From NCBI GenBank assembly GCA_032162705.1, contig JAVRON010000019.1, positions 1 to 48,219 on the forward strand: a stretch of DNA of 48,219 nt. The letters run 5' to 3'. The translations under genes were made by a program, and so were the position numbers. Origin of the DNA: QHXN01 sp032162705. Its GTDB lineage: Bacteria; Acidobacteriota; Blastocatellia; Pyrinomonadales; Pyrinomonadaceae. The stretch's first letter is position 1. Every line of letters starts with the position of its first letter. The notes under the pieces are model-generated. The model made no database searches. It was not told where the DNA came from and saw nothing but the letters and a program-made list of their open reading frames with translations. Of the stretch, positions 33,752 to 40,632 are shown in pieces.

Positions 33752-34366
33752 ATGGAGTTAACAGTCGCAGTCACAGGAGCCTCCGGCTCGATCTACGCGC
33801 AGCGCACGCTCGTGCATATGGCGGCGAGCGGCGTGTTGGAGCGCGTGAACCTCATCATGTCGGGTTCGGCTCTGGTCGTGGCGCGCGTCGAGCTGGGCGC
33901 GAAGATCGAAGCGGGAGACTTGCGCGCGGTCAACGAGTGGGTCGGGCTTCCCCTCGACTCAAAGCTCATACATTTTCACCGGCTCGACAACATGGCGGCG
34001 AAGCCTTCTTCGGGGTCGCACCCGCAGGTGGGGATGGTCGTCGTGCCTTGTTCGATGGGCACGCTCGGCGCGATTGCTTCGGGCGCGGGCACGAACCTGA
34101 TTCACCGCGCCGCGGACGTGACGTTGAAGGAGGGGCGCAAGCTCGTCCTCGTCGTGCGCGAGACGCCTTACAACGCCATCCACATCGAGAACATGCTCAG
34201 GCTCGCGCACGCGGGCGCGCGTGTGATGCCCGCCAGCCCGGGCTTCTACCATCGTCCACAGACGATTGAGCAGTTGGTTGACCAACTCGTCTTCCGCATT
34301 CTCGACCAGTTCGGCATCCCACACCCGACGGGCACGCGGTGGAAGGGAGAAATCATGGAGGAGTAG
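33752..34366 (+). CDS. ubiX: Flavin prenyltransferase UbiX family
   Basis: Enzyme of 204 residues. UbiX makes the prenylated FMN that UbiD-type decarboxylases need. Signatures are VAVTGASGSIYAQRTL at the N-terminus (FMN phosphate site), MSGSALVVA, VVVPCSMGTLGAIASGAGTN, LVVRETPYNAIHIENM and the C-terminal PASPGFYHRPQTIEQLVDQL. The start at 33752 gives MELTVAVTG directly; 15 extra codons upstream are open but unsupported. It opens the plus-strand block that also holds ubiA/mqnP, mqnE and mqnD, so its likely partner is the decarboxylase of the late menaquinone steps, which is not visible here. The stop codon TAG lies inside the first unit of a heptamer array. Confidence 0.92.
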   Translation: MELTVAVTGASGSIYAQRTLVHMAASGVLERVNLIMSGSALVVARVELGAKIEAGDLRAVNEWVGLPLDSKLIHFHRLDNMAAKPSSGSHPQVGMVVVPCSMGTLGAIASGAGTNLIHRAADVTLKEGRKLVLVVRETPYNAIHIENMLRLAHAGARVMPASPGFYHRPQTIEQLVDQLVFRILDQFGIPHPTGTRWKGEIMEE

Positions 34367-34465
34367 ACAGTAGTCAGTAGGCTCCGCTCTGCGGAGATTG
34401 GCGCTGACACCGGGCCCAGTCGTTAACAAAGTTTTTTCTACTGTCTACTGTCTACTGTCTACTTT
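34363..34465. repeat. Inverted pair of heptamer arrays around a spacer
   Basis: Left array 34363-34380: GTAGACA, GTAGTCA, GTAG. Right array 34438-34465: CTACTGT three times, then CTACTTT. The ubiX stop codon is in the first unit and the next gene starts 3 bases after the last. The spacer begins GGCTCCGCTC, as in the element at 26840 (opposite orientation). Confidence 0.92.
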
Positions 34466-34467
34466 TT

Positions 34468-34926
34468 ATGGAGTGGCACAAAGGCGAGTACACGATCAGC
34501 ACAGACCGCGGGCGGGTTGACCTCGCGGTCGTCCATCGCTTTATCAGCGAGGAGAGTTACTGGGGGCAGGGGCGACCGCTGGAAGTCGTCCGCCGCGCGG
34601 TCGAGAACTCTCTGCCGTTCGGCGTCTATCGGGGCGCGGAGCAGGTTGGTTTCGCGCGCGTCGTGACGGACTACGCGACCTTCGCGTGGCTGGCCGACGT
34701 GTTCGTCGTCCGTGAGCATCGCGGGCACGGGCTGTCGAAGTGGCTCGTGGAGGTCATTCTCTCGCACACGGAGTTGCAGGGCTTCCGTCGTTGGGTGCTG
34801 GCGACTAAGGACGCGCACGAACTCTATCGCCGCTTCGGCTTTCTCAATCTGCACAGACCCGAGCGCTGGATGGAGCGACCCGACCCGCAGATGGTGGAGT
34901 CGCCCGACTACTGGAAGCCGCGTTGA
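34468..34926 (+). CDS. GNAT-family N-acetyltransferase
   Basis: Acetyltransferase-like protein of 152 residues. The acetyl-CoA loop motif is VVREHRGHGLSKWLV (R-x-x-G-x-G/A type, about residues 82-96), preceded by FGVYRGAEQVGFARVVTD and LADVFVV, and followed by RRWVLATKDAHELYRRFGF. This is the GCN5-like subgroup of small stand-alone enzymes; the acceptor is unknown. The ATG at 34468 follows T-rich heptamer units directly and has no Shine-Dalgarno sequence, so it may be translated from a leaderless message or weakly. It sits between ubiX and ubiA but has no known role in menaquinone synthesis. Confidence 0.85.
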   Translation: MEWHKGEYTISTDRGRVDLAVVHRFISEESYWGQGRPLEVVRRAVENSLPFGVYRGAEQVGFARVVTDYATFAWLADVFVVREHRGHGLSKWLVEVILSHTELQGFRRWVLATKDAHELYRRFGFLNLHRPERWMERPDPQMVESPDYWKPR

Positions 34927-34960
34927 GAAGGTGTTTGAAAAGTCCCGTAGGACACGGGCC

Positions 34961-34995
34961 TTCCAATCAGCTTGCGAAAACGCGTCTGATTGGAA
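34961..34995 (+). other. Hairpin in the GNAT-ubiA gap
   Basis: 10-bp perfect stem TTCCAATCAG / CTGATTGGAA with a 15-base loop, 34 bases after the GNAT stop. It has no T run. The rest of the gap (34996-35171) shows no gene; the open frame there is an upstream extension of ubiA. Confidence 0.5.
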
Positions 34996-35171
34996 GTCGC
35001 GACGAGCGGCGCGTTTGACTAAAAGCAGTTTGGCGGAAAGCCACTTGCGCGCAAGCTGGGTTGGCATTTTGCCAGCGCCGGGAGATTCAATCGCGCGTTT
35101 GCCGCGTGCCGCCGCTGGTTCGACGCCGAGCCGCCGCTGGCCTGAAGTTTGCTCTCTTCGAGAGATTGAAG

Positions 35172-36077
35172 ATGTCTTCCAGAACTGAGATGAACGCCGC
35201 CGCAAGCAACATCCGCACGACGCTCGAAATGATAAAGATCGAGCACACGCTGTTTGCGCTGCCCTTCGCATTCCTGGGCGCGGTACTGGCGGCGCGCGGC
35301 TTCAACGCGACGGGGCTTCCGACGCTCTGGCAGGCGCTCTGGATCACTCTGGCGATGGTCGGCGCACGCTCCGCCGCGATGGCCTTTAACCGTATCGCAG
35401 ATCGCGAGTACGACGCACAGAACCCGCGCACCGCCGCGCGCGCAATCCCCGCCGGTCGTCTCTCGGTCTCTTTCGTCTGGATGTTCACGCTTGCGTCCGC
35501 CGCGCTCTTCTTCGTCGCTGCGTCGATGCTCAATCGCCTGACGCTCGCGCTCTCGCCCGTGGCGCTCGGCTCCGTTGTGCTCTACTCCTACACGAAGCGT
35601 TTCACGTCGCTCTCGCACGTTGTCCTCGGCTGGTGTCTGTGCATCGCGCCGACGGGCGCGTGGGTCGCGGTGCGCGGGTCGATTGACTCGCCCGTCCCCC
35701 TGCTGCTCTCACTCGTAGTGCTTCTGTGGACTGCCGGATTCGACGTGCTCTACGCGTGCCAGGACTACGACTTCGACCGGCGTGCGGGTCTACGCTCCAT
35801 CCCTGCGCGCGTCGGCGTGGCGCGTGCGTTGTGGGTTGCGCGCGTGCTGCACGCGGGGGCGTTCGCGGCGCTCGTTGGGTTATACTTTCTGACCGGTCTG
35901 GGCAGCCTCGCGCTCGCGGGCGTGCTGGCGACCGGAGTGTTGCTCGTCTACCAGCACTCGCTCGTTCGCGCGGATGATTTGAGTCGTCTCAATGCGGCGT
36001 TCTTCACGACGAACGCCTTCGTCAGCGTCATCCTGCTCGCCACGTTCGGCGGAGCCGTCATACTGAGTCGATTTTAA
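35172..36077 (+). CDS. mqnP: UbiA-family prenyltransferase, probable MqnP
   Basis: Integral membrane enzyme of 301 residues with eight or nine helices. Both Asp-rich prenyl-diphosphate motifs are visible: NRIADREYDAQNPRTAAR (N-x3-D-x3-D, near residue 75) and YACQDYDFDRRAGLRSIP (near 195). It would attach the polyprenyl chain to 1,4-dihydroxy-6-naphthoate. The MqnP assignment, rather than UbiA of ubiquinone synthesis, comes from the neighbours mqnE and mqnD and the absence of other ubi genes. The start at 35172 is chosen just before MSSRTEMNAAASN and the IKIEHTLFALPFAFLGA signature; the next ATG (35190) is possible. A longer frame to 35061 is not supported. The stop is 4 bases before mqnE. Confidence 0.85.
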   Translation: MSSRTEMNAAASNIRTTLEMIKIEHTLFALPFAFLGAVLAARGFNATGLPTLWQALWITLAMVGARSAAMAFNRIADREYDAQNPRTAARAIPAGRLSVSFVWMFTLASAALFFVAASMLNRLTLALSPVALGSVVLYSYTKRFTSLSHVVLGWCLCIAPTGAWVAVRGSIDSPVPLLLSLVVLLWTAGFDVLYACQDYDFDRRAGLRSIPARVGVARALWVARVLHAGAFAALVGLYFLTGLGSLALAGVLATGVLLVYQHSLVRADDLSRLNAAFFTTNAFVSVILLATFGGAVILSRF

Positions 36078-36081
36078 GATT

Positions 36082-37194
36082 ATGAACTTTTCACACGACC
36101 CCAAACTCAACGAACTCGCCGACAAAATCGAGGCGCAAGAGCGGCTCAGTTTTGAAGACGGCCTCGCGCTGTTCGCGACCGCGGATGTGCCCGCGCTCGG
36201 GCGTCTGGCCGACACCGTAAGGCGTCGCCTTCATGGGCGAGTGACCTATTACAACGTCAACCGTCACTTCAACCCGACGAACGTCTGCTACGCCGACTGC
36301 AAGTTCTGCGGCTTCTTCCGCACGCCGCGGCAGCCCGACGCCTACACGCACAACATCGAAGACAGTCTTCGCATCGCGGGCGAGGCAGTCACGGAGGGTG
36401 CGACCGAGCTGCACATCGTCGGCGGCTTAAATACCAAACTTCCTTTCAGCTATTTCACAGACCTTCTCTCTTCGCTCAAGTCGAAGTACCCGCAGCTTCA
36501 TCTGAAGGCTTGGACGATGGTCGAGCTTGACCACTTCGCGCGCTTCTACAAGATGACGGATGAAGAGGTCATCGAGCAGTTGAGGGCCGCGGGGATGGAC
36601 TCGTGCCCCGGCGGTGGTGCGGAGATTTTCCGCGAGCCGACGCGCTCGATGATCTGCGCGCACAAGACCGACGCCGAACGCTGGCTCGAACTCTCGGGCA
36701 AGGTTCATGCCTCGGGACTGAAGACCAACGCGACGATGCTCTACGGCCACATCGAATCGCTGGAAGACCGCGTCGATCACATGGTTCGCCTGCGCGAGCA
36801 GCAGGACAAGTCGGGCGGCTTCCAGTGTTTTATCCCGCTTGCCTTCTACCCGCCCGGCTCGCAGCTCACTCACCTGCCGGGCCCCACGGGCGTCGATAGC
36901 CTGAAGACGATGGCCGTCTCGCGCCTGATGCTCGACAACTTCCCGCACATCAAGTCCTACTGGGTGATGCTCGGCAAACGCCTCGCGCAGGTCGCGCTCC
37001 ACTTCGGCGCGAACGACCTCGACGGCACGATCACCGAAGGCGGCGAGTTGACCGAGAGCTACTCGGTCGAGTCCGGCGGCGAAGTCAAGATGTCGAAGCA
37101 GGAGATCGTCGCGCTCATCGAAGACGCGGGCCTCGAAGCTTTGGAGCGCGACACGCTCTACAATCCGGTCGCACGCGAGACGGTTTCCGCCTGA
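36082..37194 (+). CDS. mqnE: Aminofutalosine synthase (radical SAM)
   Basis: Radical SAM enzyme of 370 residues that joins inosine-derived adenosine chemistry to 3-(1-carboxyvinyloxy)benzoate in the futalosine route to menaquinone. The cluster motif is NVCYADCKFCGFFR (CxxxCxxC, near residue 70). Family features are HIVGGLNTKLPF, SCPGGGAEIFREPTR, KTNATMLYGHIES and ECxx-free FIPLAFYPPGSQL, with the ending HIKSYWVMLGKRLAQVAL. Length and motif set fit MqnE; MqnC is the close alternative but usually differs in the region after the cluster. It starts 4 bases after the prenyltransferase stop, so the two are co-transcribed. Together with ubiX, mqnP and mqnD it shows that this organism uses the futalosine pathway. 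Confidence 0.9.
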   Translation: MNFSHDPKLNELADKIEAQERLSFEDGLALFATADVPALGRLADTVRRRLHGRVTYYNVNRHFNPTNVCYADCKFCGFFRTPRQPDAYTHNIEDSLRIAGEAVTEGATELHIVGGLNTKLPFSYFTDLLSSLKSKYPQLHLKAWTMVELDHFARFYKMTDEEVIEQLRAAGMDSCPGGGAEIFREPTRSMICAHKTDAERWLELSGKVHASGLKTNATMLYGHIESLEDRVDHMVRLREQQDKSGGFQCFIPLAFYPPGSQLTHLPGPTGVDSLKTMAVSRLMLDNFPHIKSYWVMLGKRLAQVALHFGANDLDGTITEGGELTESYSVESGGEVKMSKQEIVALIEDAGLEALERDTLYNPVARETVSA

Positions 37195-37224
37195 ACGAAA
37201 TTCGTGGGGGCTTTTGACCTGTTC

Positions 37225-37770
37225 ATGAGAAAGCTGCTGACAGCCATGTTGTTCGTCGCCGCCGCGTTCACGCCGACCGGCATGACACATGCGCAAAGCT
37301 CCTCAAGCTCACAGCGAGGGACTGCAACTCACCGCGTTGCGAAGATGCCGCGCTTCGAGGACTACCCGGTGCGCGAGGTTTACAAAGGACGGCCCGCGCG
37401 CGTCCGTCTCGACAGCTTGAAGGCGCGCATGTTCCGCACGATGCTGCGGGAAGGCGCACGGACGGGGCCCAACTTCGCCGGTCATTACACCTTTGTCCTG
37501 TGGGGCTGCGGCACGGGCTGCGCGCAGACGGCGGTCGTTGACGCACGGACGGGCCGTGTCTACTTCGTCCCTGTGGAGTTCAGCGACATCATCGACATAG
37601 AGGACGAGACTGCGCGCAAACGCGTCTTCCGTCTCGACAGCAAACTGCTTGTCATCACGAAGTCGCACTACGACATGGAGCACACCTTTACGGCTTTCTA
37701 TTATATCTTCGAGAACAACCGCTTCCGCCTGCTCCGCAAGGCAGAGGAGCGCGAGCCGGAAGCGCGTTAG
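37225..37770 (+). CDS. Secreted protein of unknown function
   Basis: Exported protein of 181 residues. A signal peptide (MRKLLTAMLFVAAAFTPTG, cleavage near THAQ) precedes a Ser-rich linker. The mature domain contains GPNFAGHYTFVLWGCGTGCAQTAVVDARTG (given as positions about 80-109; the pair of Cys in WGCGTGC is the best marker) and ends with FTAFYYIFENNRFRLL. Similar small exported proteins with the GxGTGC motif occur in many Gram-negative bacteria without known function. The start at 37225 begins the signal peptide; a GTG at 37204 adds seven residues. It lies between mqnE and mqnD, 30 bases after mqnE, so it shares the operon but has no obvious role in quinone synthesis. Confidence 0.75.
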   Translation: MRKLLTAMLFVAAAFTPTGMTHAQSSSSSQRGTATHRVAKMPRFEDYPVREVYKGRPARVRLDSLKARMFRTMLREGARTGPNFAGHYTFVLWGCGTGCAQTAVVDARTGRVYFVPVEFSDIIDIEDETARKRVFRLDSKLLVITKSHYDMEHTFTAFYYIFENNRFRLLRKAEEREPEAR

Positions 37771-37820
37771 CCTGCGGCGACTGAGGCGGGCCCCGCCCCG
37801 CGTGAGAGGAATCGAAGGAC

Positions 37821-39170
37821 GTGTTGTCCGAACAGGTCACGGAGTTCAAGCTTCAGTTCGGGAAACTTTTAAAGCGCGCCGACCTCCGCTCGGACAAGGC
37901 GGGCTTGACCGAACACCTGCGCGCGCTCCTGACGACGTTCGATCTGCCGACCACGCGCGAGGGACTGGTCAAGCGGAGGAAGAGTTGCAAGACACCGCCC
38001 GTGCGGATAGCCGACGGCTCATGGTCTAACGGCGGGTGGGGCGCTTACGGCGTCACATGTTTCTACGACATCGGCTGGTGCCCGACGCTCAACGCCCTCT
38101 TGCTGAAAGAGGAGTCTGTCACCGGCGAGGACACCTACTGGGGCATACCCGCGCGGACGCTGAAAAGTACGCGCGTCCTGTCGCTCGACAGCCTGGCGGA
38201 CTTCATCATCTGGCGCGGGGGAGAAGTTTTATGGATCGCCGGGACGCGACCGCCGCCGAAGCTTCCCGCCTTTGAAGACTATTTTTCCGATATGATCCGG
38301 GGGAGAGAAAAGTTCATGCACACTGCCGGGATGACCGAGACACGCACTATCACCGTCGCGCATTCGCCCGACTCCGACGACGCCTTTATGTTCTACGGGC
38401 TGGCGACCGGCAAGATCGACACGGGCGATCTGAAATTCGAGCACGTGCTCGAAGACATCCAGACACTCAACGAGAAGGCGACGCACGGCATCTACGACGT
38501 GACGGCCGTCAGCTTTCACGCCTACGCATATATCTTCGACAAGTACGTCTTGCTGCCGCATGGGGCTTCAATCGGCGATGGCTACGGCCCCATCGTCGTC
38601 GCGCGCGAGCCGTATCGGGTCGAAGACTTGGTCAGACTGAAGATCGCCGTGCCGGGGACGATGACGAGCGCCTTTCTCGCGCTGCGCATACTAGCCCCCG
38701 AGTTCGAGTACGAGGTCGTCCCCTTCGACCAGATTATCGACGCCGTGCGAGAGGGCCGCGCCGACGCGGGACTCCTGATTCACGAGGGGCAGCTCTTCTA
38801 TCAGAATTTGGGCTTGCACAAGGTCGTAGACCTCGGCGAGTGGTGGAAGGAGTGGACTGACCTGCCGCTGCCGATGGGCGGAAACGTCATCCATCGCGAC
38901 CTCGGCGCTGAGTTAATCAGCCGCGTCTCCGCCTACCTGCATGAGTCGATTCAATACTCGCTCGACAATCGCCGCGACGCGCTGGCCTACGCCATGCAGT
39001 TCGCGCGCGACATGGACACGGAGCTGGCCGACCGCTTCGTCGAGATGTGGGTCAACCAGCTCACGCTCGACTACACAGAGCGGGGCCGCCGCGCCGTCCA
39101 GCGCCTTCTCGACGAGGGGGCGGAGCGCGGCATCATCCCGCGCCGCGTCGAGGTCGAGTTCGTCGGGTAG
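37821..39170 (+). CDS. mqnD: MqnD (1,4-dihydroxy-6-naphthoate synthase family) with N-terminal extension
   Basis: One open frame of 449 residues. The C-terminal 280 residues are MqnA/MqnD-type: VAHSPDSDDAFMFYGLATG, EDIQTLNEKA, DVTAVSFHAYAYIFDKYVLL, VPGTMTSAFLALR, DAGLLIHEGQLFYQ and LPLPMGGNVIHRDLG. The fold is that of periplasmic binding proteins, and MqnD closes the naphthoate ring in the futalosine route. MqnD fits better than MqnA. Residues 1-165 form an unrelated, protein-like domain (VRIADGSWSNGGWGAYG, CFYDIGWCPTLNALLL, FEDYFSDMIRGRE) that I do not recognise. Two readings are possible: a real fusion starting at the GTG 37821, or MqnD starting at the ATG 38316, which has GGGGGAGAG upstream, with the upstream frame a separate gene that has lost its stop. 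The catalytic domain call is firm; the start is not. Confidence 0.78.
   Translation: MLSEQVTEFKLQFGKLLKRADLRSDKAGLTEHLRALLTTFDLPTTREGLVKRRKSCKTPPVRIADGSWSNGGWGAYGVTCFYDIGWCPTLNALLLKEESVTGEDTYWGIPARTLKSTRVLSLDSLADFIIWRGGEVLWIAGTRPPPKLPAFEDYFSDMIRGREKFMHTAGMTETRTITVAHSPDSDDAFMFYGLATGKIDTGDLKFEHVLEDIQTLNEKATHGIYDVTAVSFHAYAYIFDKYVLLPHGASIGDGYGPIVVAREPYRVEDLVRLKIAVPGTMTSAFLALRILAPEFEYEVVPFDQIIDAVREGRADAGLLIHEGQLFYQNLGLHKVVDLGEWWKEWTDLPLPMGGNVIHRDLGAELISRVSAYLHESIQYSLDNRRDALAYAMQFARDMDTELADRFVEMWVNQLTLDYTERGRRAVQRLLDEGAERGIIPRRVEVEFVG
38299..38318 (+). promoter_or_regulatory. Internal ribosome binding site and possible mqnD start
   Basis: GGGGGAGAG followed 9-10 bases later by the ATG at 38316, in frame with mqnD and just before the first conserved residues. 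An ATG at 38331 is also in frame. This would give a normal-length MqnD of 284 residues. Confidence 0.6.
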
Positions 39171-39518
39171 CTCTGTCGGGTCGGGGCTTATTCCTGATCC
39201 CTTCTTGAGAGTCATGGTGGTTGAGGTTCACCGCAGCGGCGCTGAGGACGCAGAGACTCGCAGAGGATTTCGCATTACTCTGCGCCTCCTCCGCGAACTC
39301 CGCGCCTCTGCGGTGAACCGGCACTTACTCTACACAGGACTTTGACGTAACCGCGAGCGGGTGAGGACAAACATGTCCTCAAAGCCTTTTTGCACAGTTG
39401 TGCTGGCAACACGCCCCTGCCTCTTCGCATCGAAATGTTTGCTCGGCGGGTTGGCTCTAATCAGTTCAGGAAAACGGCCCTTGCCCCGTCTTACCCTTCA
39501 AAGTTTGGAAGAGTATTT
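39171..39518. other. Intergenic region after mqnD
   Basis: 348 bases. The first half is filled by the 9-base-periodic inverted repeat 39225-39319. The second half should contain the promoter of the secreted protein gene at 39519; the open frame that crosses it is only an upstream extension. No other gene is seen. Confidence 0.6.
39225..39319. repeat. Long imperfect inverted repeat, 9-base periodic (copy 2)
   Basis: Outer arms GGTTCACCGCAG (39225 on) and its complement ending at 39319. Inner arms are made of CGCAGAG-type words at about 9-base spacing, with the centre ATTACTCTGCGC. It has the same plan and centre as 25491-25574, with A/T pairs replaced by G/C pairs on both arms. Confidence 0.85.
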
Positions 39519-40412
39519 ATGAAAAGAGTTCTTTTGTCGTTTCTTCTGGCGGCGGTCGCTTTGTGCGCAGGCAGTGTGTCGGCGCGCGCGCAGAAGACTG
39601 CTCCGGCGAGCGGCACATCCAACATCAACCGCTCGGGTGCGCCCGCGGATGTTGACCGCATCATCCGTGCGTTTACGCAGAAGGAGACGGAGTTTCGCAA
39701 GGCTCTGAACGAGTACGGATTCCGCCGCGACGCCGTCATTCAGACCATCGCGTGGGGCGGGCAGATTTCGGGCGAGTATCGACGCCTCTCGCGCTTCGTC
39801 TTTGACGACAGCGGCAATCGCTTCGAGAAGATTCTACAATTCCCCATCCCGACGATGACGGAAATCCAGATCACGGCTGAAGACCTCGAAGACCTCGGCG
39901 GCGTACAGGCTTTCGCTTTGGAGTCCTCGAAGATCGGCGAGTATAGCTTCGCCTATGTCGGCAAGGAGAAGCTCGACGAACTCGACACATACGTCTTCGA
40001 CGTGACGCCGAAAATCCTCTCCGACCCGGGACGCCTCTCCGCGCTCAAGAAATCGAAACTCCCGGAGCGATACTTTCAGGGTCGCGTCTGGGTTGACGAC
40101 CGCGACCTCCAGATCGTGAAGGCGCGCGGCAAGGGCGTGCCCGAGTTCGACCAGCGCTTCCCCACCTTCGAGACTTATCGCGAGCAGATCGACGGCAAAT
40201 ACTGGTTCCCGACCTACTCTTACGCCGACGACGAACTGAACTTCAAATCGGGGCAGACAGTCCACCTACGCATGCGCATCAAGTTTACAGACTTCGAGCG
40301 CCTGCGCGGTCGCGCGACCGTCATCGAACAGGGCAACGACAACGAAGACAAGGACAAACAGCCCGCCAAGCCCACGGTCACGCCCACGCCGCCGGGCAAG
40401 CCGAAGCCGTAA
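39519..40412 (+). CDS. Secreted LolA-like-fold protein, acidobacterial type
   Basis: Exported protein of 297 residues, function unknown. GGAAGAG lies 5 bases before the ATG at 39519; MKRVLLSFLLAAVALCAG is a signal peptide (cleavage near ARAQ). The mature protein starts with an NINRSGAP linker and then a helix with IIRAFTQKETEFRKALNEYGF. A beta-rich region follows with FDDSGNRFEKI, DTYVFDVTPK, YFQGRVWVDDRDLQIVKARGK and YWFPTYSYADDELNF. The alternating strands and the VWVDxxDLQIVK motif resemble the half-barrel of outer-membrane lipoprotein carrier proteins; this is a fold-level guess. The tail is Lys/Pro-rich and low complexity. I recall several paralogues of this type in Acidobacteriota genomes. 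The start frame is open further upstream, but the signal peptide decides the start. Confidence 0.78.
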   Translation: MKRVLLSFLLAAVALCAGSVSARAQKTAPASGTSNINRSGAPADVDRIIRAFTQKETEFRKALNEYGFRRDAVIQTIAWGGQISGEYRRLSRFVFDDSGNRFEKILQFPIPTMTEIQITAEDLEDLGGVQAFALESSKIGEYSFAYVGKEKLDELDTYVFDVTPKILSDPGRLSALKKSKLPERYFQGRVWVDDRDLQIVKARGKGVPEFDQRFPTFETYREQIDGKYWFPTYSYADDELNFKSGQTVHLRMRIKFTDFERLRGRATVIEQGNDNEDKDKQPAKPTVTPTPPGKPKP

Positions 40413-40464
40413 GACACGGAGGTTGCTCCGGGAACATGGTCAGCGCCGTCAGGCGCGGAAGAAT

Positions 40465-40632
40465 GTAGCCCACGGCGCAAGCCGTGGGAATATGACGGAA
40501 TAGAAAATCAGAAGCCCCGGAGGGGCGAAAGAATCCCGAGCTTGAGAAACATGCTTCTCGGGATTCTTTCGCCCCTCCGGGGCTTCTGTCGTTTTGTTGT
40601 TTACCTGTCCCACGGCTCGCGCCGTGGGCTAC
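40465..40632. repeat. Nested palindromic element at the plsC 3' end
   Basis: Inner perfect 32-bp inverted repeat 40509-40540 / 40557-40588 (contains AGCCCCGGAGGGGC, 16-base spacer). Outer 25-bp inverted repeat 40465-40489 / 40608-40632 with one mismatch. Each outer arm is itself a small hairpin, CCCACGGC / GCCGTGGG. The plsC stop codon (complement of 40629-40631) lies in the right outer arm. It may also terminate both convergent genes. Confidence 0.9.
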
